NCBI GenBank assembly: GCA_036924285.1
Contig: JAYKYS010000001.1
Coordinates: 11,743,501 to 11,807,500 of the forward strand
Source of the DNA: Asterella californica
Taxonomy: Eukaryota; Streptophyta; Marchantiopsida; Marchantiales; Aytoniaceae
Direction of reading: 5' to 3'
DNA: 64,000 bases
Below the pieces are notes generated by a model, which was not told the DNA's origin, ran no database searches, and saw nothing but the letters and a program-made list of their open reading frames with translations. Below are positions 24,464-36,119 of this stretch, piece by piece. The position numbers and the translations under genes are program-made. How positions within the stretch are numbered: the first letter of the stretch is position 1; each line of letters starts with the position of its first letter.

Positions 24464-24902
24464 GTAGTCATGTACACGAATATTTAGTATAAGCTTGAGA
24501 AATTATTCGCGTCTTGAATTTATTAATGATAGATCTTTCAGAATTTAACAGCAAAATTTTTCACATTGTGTGCATTATCTACACCTAACCAAACCGTGTT
24601 TATAATTTATAATATCAAATTTATATATGTCAAAATAATATTCAAGATTATGAATAGACATTCGGGTGAGATCCAGACTTTGGTTTTACTGTTCTCTGAA
24701 AACTAAAATACCATAAAAATTTTCGCTAAAAGTTTACCAAAGTGAAATGTGCCAGCAGGAAAATGCTCAGGACTACGATATAGGAATAGTGGGCAGATGC
24801 ACTACAAAGACCGCTACGCAAAAGGCTCTTCTTTGTGGGCCCTACCATTAGAAGCTAGACCGTGTAAAACCACGTGACGGAACAGTGGCTGCGCATGCAG
24901 TG

Positions 24903-25090
24903 GTAATTATGGATTTGCTCCGACTGCAGTTGATGGAGAGCCTGTGTGACTTACAGTAGGAGGCAAACTGTGTGAGGGACAGCACCGATGTATGGTTAAT
25001 ATGGATTTGCTCCGACTGCAGTTGATGGAGAGCCTTTGTGACTTACAGTAGGACGGAAACTGTGTGACGGACAGCACCAATGTTTACATG
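24903..25090. repeat. Two-copy tandem repeat, 92-bp period
   Basis: ATGGATTTGCTCCGACTGCA occurs at 24909 and 25001, each followed by the same GATGGAGAGCCT and GTGACTTACAGTAGGA segments with few differences. No coding meaning is seen. Confidence 0.85.
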
Positions 25091-25268
25091 GATTCTGTCT
25101 TATTTAGATTGCTTTTCCATCAGCTTTTCTTGTTTTTGCTTAATGAAGAAAAGTTGCACGTTCTTCTCTTTTTTATTCACTTTGTTACTTACTATTATTA
25201 GCCGGCCATGCTTGGGTTTGAAAACTGGTTTATTAGCATAAGACACCAACAGGGAGAAACGTATTATT

Positions 25269-25311
25269 GATCAATTGCTATCTGTTACTGGCGCAACGAT
25301 AGCAATTGATC
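25269..25311. repeat. Perfect 14-bp inverted repeat
   Basis: GATCAATTGCTATC (25269-25282) pairs exactly with 25298-25311 over a 15-nt loop. Confidence 0.85.
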
Positions 25312-28300
25312 CAAGTGTTCTCCCATCATCCATAAGTTTTCCCCCTTTCAGTTCAGTTCAGCGCAATATCAGCTCTCACCAAAGAAATAGGAAAAGGTTT
25401 CTGACGGACACGGACAAATATGATACTAAACTGAGTATACGGTAAAATTAAAATAAGACAAAATCGTTCTTCGTTCTCCTTTTAGTTAATATGCAGAAGC
25501 ATAATTAATAAAAAGCCTATTCCGGATGCCCAAACTTCGCCTGTAAAAGATTTTATAGATTATCGCGTGTCAAAGGTCGCCTGTAAAGGTTTTCGTGCGT
25601 AACTGCAAACATTTCACGGGAAGTTACCCGGGTAGAAAACAGGGCACCTCGAAGAAGATACCGGCTCGCCTCCAACGGGAAGTATATACTCGTGATGCAA
25701 GATGGCCGTAGACTTTCTTACCTTTCTGTAAGTATAAAATTTCCAACGGAAGGATATGCATCCCAATGAGTGTGAGAACAAAGAGAGACAAAAGAAAATC
25801 AAAAATATAAGTTTGAAATTCTTTCAAATGATTCATTGTGCATGATTACTTTAGCAAGAATCTTTTCTTAAAACAATAAAAATCTGTTTTGCAATAAATA
25901 AATATTGTACCACTGCAAAAAAAAATTAGATTTATTTTGCTACTGCAATGAACATAGTGGCAAGATAAATCGAAATTTAAATAATTTAAATTTTTGTTGA
26001 ATTTAAAAACTAAATTTAAATATTTCTCAGCTGAACGTAATACATGGACTCTGGAAGAAAAACTTATAAGCACTGTGAATTCAGACGTAATCTCTTCCAC
26101 TATAAGTGAAATCTTCTGGCGAATAAAATTAATCACTCTTTAATATATATTAATTTATCAACTAATCCTTCTTGTGAGTAAAATTAGATCATAAATTAAT
26201 GTACAATACCTTCCTCCATCTGAAAGGTGAAAGAGGTGAATATACATACACCAATATCTTACATGCAGACTACTCTACGCTTATTGCAAGACATGACAAT
26301 CTCTTGCAATTTTATATTAAGGATTCAAACCCTATTCGTTTTCATTTCACGGGATAAGCATTGACACGCCATAATATTTTCAAAATACAAACCGGACCAC
26401 CTCCGGCGGTACTCTCTAAGTCACGTAATCGATCTCCTCCCGTAAGTTTCTCTTTTTACGATCGTTCTAGCTTCTCCAGTTCACTTTTGTGCACATTCGG
26501 CATGCTTCTAACAGGCTGAAACCTTGATCCTCGTCTTTTGTAACGGGTGAAGTCTGAGACTCCCTGTTGTACGAAAAGATTAAGACTGAATTATTCCCCC
26601 CGTCAGGCCCTTCGGAGTCAAGAAAAAGAAAAAGAAGACTGAGTTTAATATATGATTTTACACAGTCAAATAAACAATAGGTAGAAAATCTTATTTTATT
26701 TATAATTAATGCGCTAGATTTATGAGGAACCGACATCACTGTCGTTTTAGAAGTGCTCTTACTTCACTGAATATTAATCTCTTTATTGATGGGAGGTTGG
26801 AGAGTGTAAATGATGAGTGGATGTCTTATAATAAAGGTGTATATGATCATGAAGATGTGAAGATTGTGCACAACAATTTGCACAAGAATAATGTTATGAG
26901 AGGTACCTAAGAAGAACCTGTATTCAGATGCACAGCTAAGGCATGTATATTCAATACTATCCATGGAAGCACAATTTGTTAATGAAGAGATGTTTCAGAA
27001 AATCGAGATAGAGCCCATTTGAAAATGGTATCTGAGCAAGGATGAGAGAGAGAGACGGTGTAATGAACACAAGCGAAGAGAAGAATTAATTAATCTGAGT
27101 TGAAAAAACATTTTAACAAACAGATGCAAAGAATGTAAGGTATATCGAAATGCCACTAGAGGGTACCACCTTGAAACATATAAGATGCGATTATCAAAGA
27201 AGGAATAAGAGCATCTCCAGCTGCATACTCTATAGTACAGTGTTCATTTAAAATTTTAGAGTTATATTTCCATATGGATATAAAAGTATAAAAGGAATAT
27301 TCTTTTTTCCTCATAGTGTATTTTGAGTTTGGGTAAAAGATTCTCTGAAGTTCAAAAAAAACCTGAAATCTTCATTTTACATTTCTCTATCAATACTAAT
27401 CAGTTCTTTTAGATGAATTACAACTTCTAAAGCTAATGAAGAGCTTTAGTTTAATTCCTTATTTCACAGATTCCATACTAGCCATACTCTGATGAAGACG
27501 TAATCAGCAAAAACATTTTCTGTATAATAGTAACATTTTTATGTTCCCTGGAAACAGATCTGGGAAAAGAGGAGCTCTTGGTCACCAGGCATATCGAGGG
27601 TTTAGACAATAGAGATTTATTTGATCATCCTCCCAATACGTTTGTCGGGTTTGATTAGATCCTCCTTAACATTTTTGTCACTTGGTCGGACCTCTGACTG
27701 GCTACAGCTTGTAGTTCCGGCACTCGAGCCAGGTCAAACTGTCATTAATGTTTACGGAATCCAGTAGATGCTGATTTAAAGTGCGTATTTCTCAAAATGT
27801 TTGCAGTAGTTTTGTCTATTTGTAAATTCACCAGACTATATGCACACGTCAAACATCTATATACTGGAATTACAAGCTGATGCAAGTCAGGTCGAGTGCC
27901 GAAACGTTAAAGAGAGTGACGAAACATTGATCGAGTGACGAAATGTTAAAGAGAGTCTGATAAAGCTCGAAAAAACGTTTGGAGGCCTGATCAAACAAAT
28001 TTCAATTTAAGCGAAGGTTTCCATCCAGCGGTATTCCCTATGTAGTGTATTGTGTGCTATCAAAGATGTACTAGTCTCTAGTAATAGAACTTTATTTACA
28101 ATACTTCTAACTGAAAATACAAACAAGTGAACTTCATGTAATAGAACGACAAGCGGAATGCATAAGGGATACCAGAATTTCACAGTTGTTTTAGGGTTTA
28201 GTTCACCGTATCCACTCAGACTGAGGGACAGTTTTTTTGTACTTCGTTGATGACATGTGCGAATCAAAATTTTAACTAACACTGTTTTATTTTCCTATAC

Positions 28301-29040
28301 AGTAAAAAAAATTAATTTATTAATTTATAAATAAATAAAAAATTCTCAAAAAATTCTATTTTTGAATAAAAATATTTTATTTCTATTTAAAAACTTGTTA
28401 AAAAAGTAAATATAAATAATTTATTTTTGTTTTATTAAGTTTTAAAAGTTTTACTAAAACGTAAAAAATAATTTGTTTTTTTTTGCACATGTATATAACA
28501 AAATCTTTTAGTGAACCTCTTGCACACAAAAGTACTCTGCTCCAAAGTATCGTTGAGTATGAAATAAAGGTTCCGATGGAGATGCTCTCACAAGAAAAGG
28601 TGACCGAGCTGACAAAAGAGCCCATAGGAAAGGAAAAAAACGAAAGATTAAGGACACGTTAACTAGACTAATAAGACCTACGAAAGAATGGACGGGAGAG
28701 AATGAACCTCAATGACAAGTGCAAAAGCATTATGGTGATTTTATGAAGGAAATATGGACAAAATTGGATATCACTAGAGAAGATGAGAATTAATATCACA
28801 AGAAAAGAGTACACAGTAAAAAAATAACTTATAATGGTTATATTGGCAGATTTCAACTAAATGATCGATTGCATCTTCATAATGAAAAGCTCTAGAAAGA
28901 CAGTGCCAATCGCTAATGGTAGTCTATAATATCTGTAATTATCATAGATAGAACTGAAGTCAATGCATGCACTACTCCAAATTATTCTGTTCTTTGGATG
29001 CGGTAATAACATTCCGACACGTGATTTATATATGAATATT
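25312..29040. other. AT-rich spacer without recognisable genes
   Basis: Many open frames of 60-96 residues occur on both strands but are AT-rich by-products with no motifs. Near 27900-27970 a GAGTGACGAAA(C/T)(A/G)TT phrase repeats three times. I see no RNA gene. Confidence 0.3.
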
Positions 29041-29370
29041 AGTTGCATATACATGCAAGATCGACTTCTGGTAATTTTTGCTTGTTGTTATTGGCAAAAT
29101 ATATAAATATTAAATAACTACAATATATTAAGTTGATATAAAAATCAAAATATTTTATAATATTAATTAGTAAACCCTAAAACCTAGAAACGAGAGAGAA
29201 CTCGGCCTTAGACCACAAGGAGAAAGCGGACAGAGCTGTTGCTCGCCACCTAGACACATTTAGTGCAAAGTTTAATTTATTACATAATGTTTCTCAATAA
29301 TAAAGTTAAGTAGTAAATTAAAATTTTGCATATTTGCCTGTTCTCTTAAGAAAAAATGAATATACAAAGA
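29041..29370. repeat. Dispersed repeat D1, copy 2
   Basis: Diverged relative of 15041-15370, same orientation, about 14 kb away. The shared order of four short blocks supports common origin. It carries no coding sequence and no visible terminal repeats. Confidence 0.55.
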
Positions 29371-29660
29371 ATTTTAGATTTTTAATGAAAAACAATAAAT
29401 TGGATACGTAACATATTCTTATATGATAGTGTCCTTACCGATAGATAAAATCAACGGAATGATACAACTGTACGAAAGACACAAGAAGAGAATTATAACT
29501 TATATAACCGTTAAACCGACTTTGTTAATTAATTAAATATGAAAGCACAAGTTTACATATTATATATTTGGAATATTAACAGTTAATTGACAGTTAACTG
29601 TCACAACAGTCTGAAAGTAAGATTCCGATTTACTAACTTACTTATCAGGAGGGTTTGTTG

Positions 29661-29694
29661 GTGGACATGACTTTGGACATGAAGTCATGTCCAC
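29661..29694. repeat. Perfect 13-bp inverted repeat
   Basis: GTGGACATGACTT (29661-29673) pairs exactly with 29682-29694 across an 8-nt loop. A second related imperfect hairpin (TTTGGTGGAC / GTCCATCAAA) follows within about 40 bp. Confidence 0.8.
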
Positions 29695-29913
29695 TATGCC
29701 GATTATAATTTTGGTGGACGTAGTGTCCATCAAATTTATATTTAAAATAGATATAATTTATTAAGTTGTTATAAATGAATAAAAATTTTAATACAGATAT
29801 TTCCACACAAGTGGTTACTCCAAAATATTTGGAGCGACTCCTGGGTTAGTGTACATGAAGTCTACATCAAGAGTTACCTATTCGTTGGGGATGCCTATTC
29901 ACCCATATACACT

Positions 29914-29959
29914 AAATAACGTTCTAATCTTTCCTGCGGGAAGGGTTAGAACATTATTT
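29914..29959. repeat. Hairpin in unit 1 of the 331-bp repeat
   Basis: Arms 29914-29934 and 29939-29959 are complementary at 18 of 21 positions; two of the three mismatches would be G-U pairs in RNA. The right arm contains GGAAGGGTTA, shared with the other two members. Confidence 0.8.
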
Positions 29960-30244
29960 AATTTCCTCGGTAAAAAGGCGTAGTTTTTATAATTATTCCT
30001 CCGGACTTATACCCCCAGGAGTGCAGCGGCCCGCTCTTCGCTTATGGGTTCTCTCCAGATGAGTTTGCTACTCCGGGACTGACTAATATATAACGTTTAT
30101 AAAAAAAATTTAATTTTTAATTTTAACTTAGTATAATATATTTTTATAACACTTACAAGCTTTCTGATAAGAGAAAACGAAATTCACTATACAAGGCCGT
30201 TGGGATGCCTATTGAAGCAGGATATTCACCTCATGTACACTGAA

Positions 30245-30296
30245 GTTAATTAGTATTCTAACTCTTCTCATGAGAAGGGTTAGAATATTAATTAAC
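30245..30296. repeat. 52-bp near-perfect palindrome in unit 2 of the 331-bp repeat
   Basis: Arms 30245-30270 and 30271-30296 meet without a loop and differ at only two positions, both of which would be G-U wobbles in RNA. The stem sequence differs from that of unit 1 although the surroundings align, so both arms changed together. Confidence 0.9.
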
Positions 30297-30595
30297 GTCC
30301 TCGGCAAACGGCGTGATTTAACAATTAGGGCTCCGGACTTGTACCCCAGGGAAAGCAGCAAGCCGGTCTTCACTTATGGATTCTCTCCAGACGAGTTGGC
30401 TACTCTGGGACTGAGTAATATATAATAATTAGGAATTAATTTAATTTTCTATTATAATTAAGTAAAATAAATTTTTATAACACTTACATGGATTTTGATA
30501 AGAGAAAACGAAATTCACTGTACAAGGCCGTGGGGAAGGATATTTGACCTCTGGGTTAGTGTACATGAAGTCTACATCAGGTTGACTGCCCGCGC

Positions 30596-30839
30596 CATGG
30601 CCGGCTCAGGTTGTCGATTCATGGTGCTGGTTACTTGTGACCCAAGGTGGAGTTACATAGTTCAGAAATCCAGTTTTCCATCGGGTGACGACGGGTTTCC
30701 CAGCATTTATACTCCGTCCATCGCCGTAGACGGGAAACTTACAAAATGTAGCATCGGTCATCCATCGAACGCAACGCAAGAGGTCGCTTTGGATGCATAT
30801 TTTGAACAGAGTTACTTACAAACTTTTAAAGTGAAGTAA
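30596..30839 (+). CDS. Hypothetical open frame next to the 331-bp repeat
   Basis: An open frame covers 30495-30839, but its 5' end has no ATG and lies in the repeat. The first ATG in frame is near 30596 (MAGSGCRFMV). The remaining 80 or so residues show no family motif. Base composition rises compared with the AT-rich repeat beside it, which makes the frame somewhat more plausible than its neighbours, yet it may be chance or an exon scrap. Confidence 0.15.
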
Positions 30840-33049
30840 CATGTTATAGACCGTAGTTATTAACTTTTTCTCATACAGCCACTAACTTTATCCCATATAG
30901 ACCGTAGCTATTAACAAGATTACATTCGTTAGCAGTCTATTGTTAGTTGGTTTCTTGCCTTTATACTCGAGAGACAACGTCCTGACAGACGAAGCTCACT
31001 CACGTTGGTGAAATGGAAACGGAAAGCCATGTGAATCCAGCTAAACCTATTTTGGCTCTGACGTGATGGTTAATTCTGGTGTCATCCTCCGCCGCCCGCC
31101 ACATGCAGGGGAGCTGTACGGTAGGGTTGTAAAATTCTACGGGAGGTCCTCATAAGATAACGGTCTGAGAACCTCGCCCTGCAATGGTTTTCTACCGGTA
31201 AAATTTTCCTTTCCTTTCTCATGGTAAGCGGCGTGGTTCGGGTTTTATCACAGAAAGAAAAGGTCCTAATAAGATAACGTTCTGATAACCTTTATTTGCA
31301 AATTATTTTAGTTGTTCTATTTTGTTTGTTTTTTAGGCATCTTTTGCGGTTGGCCTTTCTGCAGCCATTTGCTGTTGCCTTTCTGCAGATGAGACCCCTA
31401 GGAGGACTCGACCTCACGTCGCACGGGGATATTTTAGTTGTGATATTAAACCCCCTGTATGACAAGTGCTCCTGGTAACGCAGTAGATTGTAATTTGCAG
31501 GTTCGTTTTTAGAAATTTAGAAATTTAACCATTATATAAAAAATGGTTACTGTGATTATGTGTTATTATTTGTGAAAATAAAAATCAAATTAAAGTTCAT
31601 CATTAGCTTTACAAGTTATGAATGATCTCAAAACAAACAACTTAATACTGACTTAAAAATGTTAATACGAAGATTTCTAGGATCTGAAGAGAATCTTTTC
31701 TTTAAACTCAAAATTTACTACAAGCAAAAAAAGAAAATTCTTTTTCATGCTTTTATGCTCATACGGGCGTTTCAACTAAAGACTGCTATAATAGAAGTTC
31801 GTCTGCTTTACCCCCTAAGCGCAGTACTCAATCCCACTACCCTTCAGAATTCATATTTCCAGCTGTTTAAAATTTGAGGTTTTAACTGAAGTCACCGTTG
31901 ATTTACTAAAATACTAAAGATTTAAACGAAATTATCATTTGGAGTGAAAGATTTCTATACTAGCAGCGAGCGAAATGGGAACAATCTAAATGAAAATGAA
32001 TGAAACTGAAAATTAAAGAATGAAACTGAAAATGGGGTTATGAGGCGGTCCAAAACTGTCCCACTTTTCAGTAAAAAAGGAAATTTACATTATGAGGGTA
32101 AACATTCCATTCGTCTTGCGAAACAACCCTATTCTTCACACTCGATACCGCCTTGACTTATTTATCAAAATAACATGCGAGCTAGATCGTAATGAAATTG
32201 TTTTTTCATAAAGAAAAAATTTTATTTTTTGAATTTCTGAATCTTTTTATTTTTAAAGGTTGTAGTTCAATACTATTTAGCTGCTCTTCTTCTAAGACAG
32301 CAAAGTTTCTTATAGAATAATCTGTTTTTTTTCAACACTCTTAAAATGTTACCAATATAAGTACCTTCTCTCACTTGCACGTGGGTACCCAGTCTTCACA
32401 ATGTTCATGGATCTTAATTAAAATAAATATTTTAAATTTTAAATTAAAATTTTCTATTCTATTTTTTATTTTATAATATTATAAAATAATATATAATAGC
32501 TTACTTTACTTCAAAACACCACAACCTTTTATTTTAATAAAATTTTAATTTTAATTAAATGTAATTTGAATTATTACAAGGTTACAATTACAACATATCA
32601 CATCAAAGAACTAGTATATACTTTACTTACGTTTTTCTTCAGCATTTCTCATCATACTATAATATTCCATTATCTTGTTGCATGGTCGAATTTTGTGTCC
32701 TTTTTTCTATCTACTAAACCACGGATTACGCACTTTCTCACCGTCTGTAGGGTCAATCGAGGAACTAATTAATTAGCAGAGAAAACCCGATTAGCTAAAA
32801 GCTGTTCCTGAAGAGTTTTCCACTCAGAGTATATTGTAGGCACGATAGAAGCTCTCTTCAAAGCTCACGCGCTCAGACAGACTGATGAGGGTGTTCGAAG
32901 TTAGACTACGAGTCAAATGACTCATCATTTAGCGAAGAGCTACCTTGTAGTAGCTGGAAATGGCCATACACAAAATCCATGCGAAAACTCCAACTTCGAA
33001 CATAATCTGGAGATTGTCCCGCCCGCTGGAGATGCTATAATGTCATATC
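30840..33049. other. Spacer without recognisable genes
   Basis: A phrase AGGTCCTCATAAGATAACGG near 31144 recurs with changes near 31259, about 115 bp on. The rest is AT-rich, with short frames only. Confidence 0.3.
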
Positions 33050-33297
33050 CTCAATTATGATAATTTGGCAAATTCGCAGACGACCCTGTCGTTAATCATC
33101 GACTAGTGGCAAGAGGATTTGATTACTTGTCAAAATGTTCTCATCAACAAACCGTGATCCCCCCGACGATCTCAATTATGATAATTTGGCAAATTCGCAG
33201 ACGACCCTGTCGTTAATCCTCGACTAGTGGCAAGAGGATTTGATTACTTGTCTCCACAGAATGTTCTCATCAACAAACCGTGATCCCCCCGACGATC
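33050..33297. repeat. Two-copy tandem repeat, 121-bp period, nearly identical
   Basis: CTCAATTATGATAATTTGGC starts at 33050 and 33171, and both copies end in GATCCCCCCGACGATCTCA. Copy 2 has a short insertion (CTCCACAG) before AATGTTCTCATC. The near identity implies a recent event. Confidence 0.9.
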
Positions 33298-33884
33298 TCA
33301 TGTCGACTATTGTGGAATTTGCCAGTTGCTTAGCGCGTTTCAAAGGTAATCCCGTAAACTGAAAGCGAGAGTAGGTTATGAACCAGTAAGTTAAAACTGA
33401 TGTCAGAGACCATCAAGACTTGCAGAAAGTTCAGAGTCATCCGATTAGAAATTTAATAGTTACTATAGAGAAAGAAAACCTACGAGGATCTTCCATCACA
33501 AGTATTCCAGTGGGGATAGTGGGCTGCTCAAACCTAGCTTTTACAGAACTCCCGTAAAACTTGCATATGAAATTTACAGTCACTGGACATATGTATGTAT
33601 GCACGTAAAAGACATCTCGTGGAGCCCGTTGCAAGACAAGGCTGACATTTGAGACTTCCCTGTTCTCACCTGAACCTTGTGGATTTCGCTATGGAAAAAG
33701 GTTTGAGTGACCCTCAGGCGACTCAAACCTGAAACCGTAAAACATGTTACAGGAGTTACGTAAACCTACGTAAAGTACTTCATGAATGGTTTTACGGATT
33801 CTGAAACTGAAGTGTGAGATGGAATTGTAAAATTTTCTTATGGTTACAGTTAAATAAATCGCATCATTTCAAACGTAAACACAA

Positions 33885-33952
33885 TGCGGAACGTCTTGTA
33901 CAACATTCCGCACCGACAAAGTGTGCGGAACACTGTATAAATGTTCCACAGT
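33885..33952. repeat. Pair of related imperfect hairpins
   Basis: TGCGGAA...TTCCGCA (33885-33912, centred on TTGTACAA) is followed at 33921-33952 by a GTGCGGAACA...TGTTCCACAG hairpin of similar sequence. Both arms keep the GGAAC/TTCC core. Confidence 0.6.
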
Positions 33953-34129
33953 ATTAATATAACGTTTTATTATTAATAGTAGTTTTTCAAATCTCTGATT
34001 GGATGTCTAACACGTGAGTCATTGTATTTATTACATAAAGTGCCATTACAGATGATGATCAATTTACAGACAATAAACTTTCTGGAAGTTAAGTCCGAAG
34101 ACGTAAAAGTTTTATGGACCACCTCTGTT

Positions 34130-34914
34130 GGTGGTACGTAAGTGATACATCTACTTATTGGAAAATTATTTACGAGGATTCGATATTACTTACTGGGAGG
34201 ATTTTCTATAGTCACAGATCACAAAGCTTTAAAGTATATCTTTAATAAGCTTAGTGTCAAAGGTCATATTGCTCGTTGGAAGATCCTTCAAACAGAATAT
34301 GATTACGTTATCGAAGATAGACTAGGAAAAAAAATATAATGTTGATCTCTTGTGGAAGACTTATGATGATGAGGGAGAATAACCGTTTAATGATTCATTT
34401 CTGAGACGAGCAAGTGATGATCATCACAAGCACAAGGAGGTATCGGACGAGTACAAGAAAATCTGGAGTTTTCTTGCACATAGTTCTTTCTCAGAAGGTA
34501 TGCATACTCGAGAACATAACGTGTTGATCAAGAGATGCAAATCTTACACGACTATTTGCAAAGGACACTTTGATGATAAGATAACAACCTTTAAGATTTT
34601 GGATGCAGGTTATAATTGGAGAGATATTTTCAAGGAGTGTTTTGATTATTGCAAAATTTGCGAAGTATGTCAAGCATTTGCTCTGAATTTTATTAGAACA
34701 CCTCCATTAAGATAAATTATAGTGTTAAGACTATTTGGGAAGTGAGGTATTAACTTTGTAGGTCTTCTTAATAAGACACCTCGAGACAATAGATATATTA
34801 TAGTCGTCATTGACTACTGTACCAAGTGGGTAGAGGCTAGATCTTTGAGAGAGACTAATGAAACAAAAGTGGATAGATTCTTATGAGAGAAGATCATCAT
34901 AAGATTTGGATGTG
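34130..34914 (+). mobile_element. Ty3/gypsy pol fragment: RNase H and integrase N-terminus
   Basis: Frame 34142-34339 reads RYYLLGGFSIVTDHKALKYI then ARWKILQTEYDY, the reverse-transcriptase-associated RNase H of gypsy elements. Frame 34500-34715 gives the integrase zinc-binding part (GHFDDKITTFKIL, CKICEVCQ). About 34750-34860 continues with VVIDYCTKWVEA, the first catalytic-core strand. The sequence then stops abruptly at RFGC (34914), just before the second catalytic Asp, at a fold-back junction. Stops and a frame change are present; polymerase and Gag are missing. Confidence 0.88.
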
Positions 34915-34960
34915 CTATAAGTAAACAACAAAGCTTTAAGGCTTTGTTGTTTACTTATAG
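34915..34960. repeat. Perfect 20-bp hairpin at the gypsy pol/LTR junction
   Basis: Arms 34915-34934 and 34941-34960 are exactly complementary with a 6-nt loop (TTTAAG). The right arm is the native sequence in front of the LTR, since it also precedes the inverted copy at 53430. The left arm is an inverted extra copy of it and begins exactly where integrase breaks. Confidence 0.92.
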
Positions 34961-34963
34961 ATA

Positions 34964-35945
34964 TGTAACGACCTATGTTACACATACGAAGTTTGTCTAT
35001 TAGTAAGGTTTTTAGTTATACTAAGTGCGGAGAATTTTTATTTGATGTCCAAGTATTTTAAGGAGGTATCAAGTTAGTCATGACTAGCTAAAGTTAGTTA
35101 TGGTTAAACTTAGTTGTATTTTTTGGCAGAATTCAAATATTTCTAAAAGAGTAAGCATTACTATCTTGTCATCTTGTCTAAAAGATAGAAAGGAGATGGA
35201 AAGTATCCCTTATCTCTTTTTTTTATTTGATATTAGTGGTGGACATTACAAACAAGAAGAGATTCCACATGTCTCTTTTTTAGTGGGTCCTAGTGTAGAG
35301 GAGTGTGGAATTCGAGATTTCTTGAGAATATTTCAGAATCCTTCTAGAAGTTGTTGACTTTGAAAGAATAAGTCAATATGAAAAATTAAAAAGCCCATGT
35401 GATTAATGCTTTTATCTTAAGTAATATCTTAGTAAAACTCGATAAAAATAGTTACGGCTGAGTTATTGGAGGGTACCAAAATAAAAACCTAGAATGTATA
35501 AATAGAGGAGTAGAGAAGAGCTCCTCATCCTTGTTTTCACATCGTTGTAATGACAACTTGAGCAATATAGAGAAAGTGTGAGATTTTAGAATGTAAGAAC
35601 TTGAGAAACGTCGTTAGAATGGAGAATTTTAGTTTATGAATTTATGCGTATGTGAGGGATTGAACTTAGCATTTTCTCTTCAAGTTAATGGTGTGCTTCC
35701 ATCCAAGCCATCATATGTGACCTTTGAGTGAGAGACAGGCCTGACATGTTATAGGTTGATTGATGACTTTCGTGGAGGTTGAGAGAATGAGGGATAGTTG
35801 ATCGATAAGACTGTTGAGGGTGTATAGATATGTTCGTCCTCATTAATACTAAGTGTGCGAGTCCTTGCACACTTTTGTGAATTTGTGTCACTTGTTCTTT
35901 TGTCATTTCTGTTTTTTTAACTTTGACTCTTTACTTTTTGATAGA
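34964..35945 (+). repeat. Ty3/gypsy LTR, copy 1 (3' limit approximate)
   Basis: Begins TGTAACGACCTATGTTACA, a typical plant gypsy LTR start that itself folds (TGTAAC/GTTACA). The same start is found on the minus strand at 53430 and 55128. The LTR end is not fixed: I see no clear CA plus primer binding site, but coding-like sequence begins near 36120. Homology with the 52-53 kb copy extends to about 36322. A short palindrome AAGTGTGCGAGTCCTTGCACACTT at about 35859-35882 resembles the units of the 53.6-kb array. Confidence 0.75.
35497..35504 (+). promoter_or_regulatory. TATA box in gypsy LTR copy 1
   Basis: TATAAATA in the context GAATGTATAAATAGAGGAG. The same context is preserved in the inverted copy (minus strand, about 52865-52887). 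This would be the element's core promoter, with transcription starting about 30 bp further on. Confidence 0.65.
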
Positions 35946-36119
35946 TGGATTTCTTAGAGCTTGACGTTACGTCCTCACAGTACCCACTGTCTTCTTCAAT
36001 TGTGTCATGAGCTATCGATGTTGCTGTTATATCTCTTCTGTGTCAGCTTGATCTAGCCTCCACTGTCGAGCTTGAGATGATTTCAAACGTGAAGGCCAGC
36101 CCCAAGATTCTAGGTCTCT

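Larger units (their letters stand above)
29885..30545. repeat. 331-bp tandem repeat, two units, each with a long hairpin
   Basis: Equivalent landmarks are exactly 331 bp apart, for example GGTTCTCTCC at 30047 and GGATTCTCTCC at 30378, and ATAACACTTACA at 30146 and 30477. Each unit contains, in order: GGGATGCCTATT, a TATTCACC phrase with an ATACACTA or ATGTACACT block, a long palindrome, CCTCGG, a CTCCGGACTT...ACCCC(C)AGG stretch, a TCTCTCCAGA(T/C)GAGTT block and an AT-rich tail. A piece of the phrase GGGTTAGTGTACATGAAGTCTACATCA occurs on both flanks (about 29843 and 30558). A related hairpin module occurs in reverse orientation at 45409-45488. I cannot assign a transposon class. Confidence 0.85.

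Noticed and set aside
26310..26345. tRNA-like T-arm (GGATTCAAACCC)
   Set aside because: No matching acceptor, D-arm or anticodon arm could be drawn around it on either strand.
34915..34960. Rho-independent terminator or microRNA precursor
   Set aside because: The host is a eukaryote. The hairpin lies at a transposon junction, its arms are only 20 bp with a 6-nt loop, and the inverted copy is fully explained by the adjacent LTR flank.
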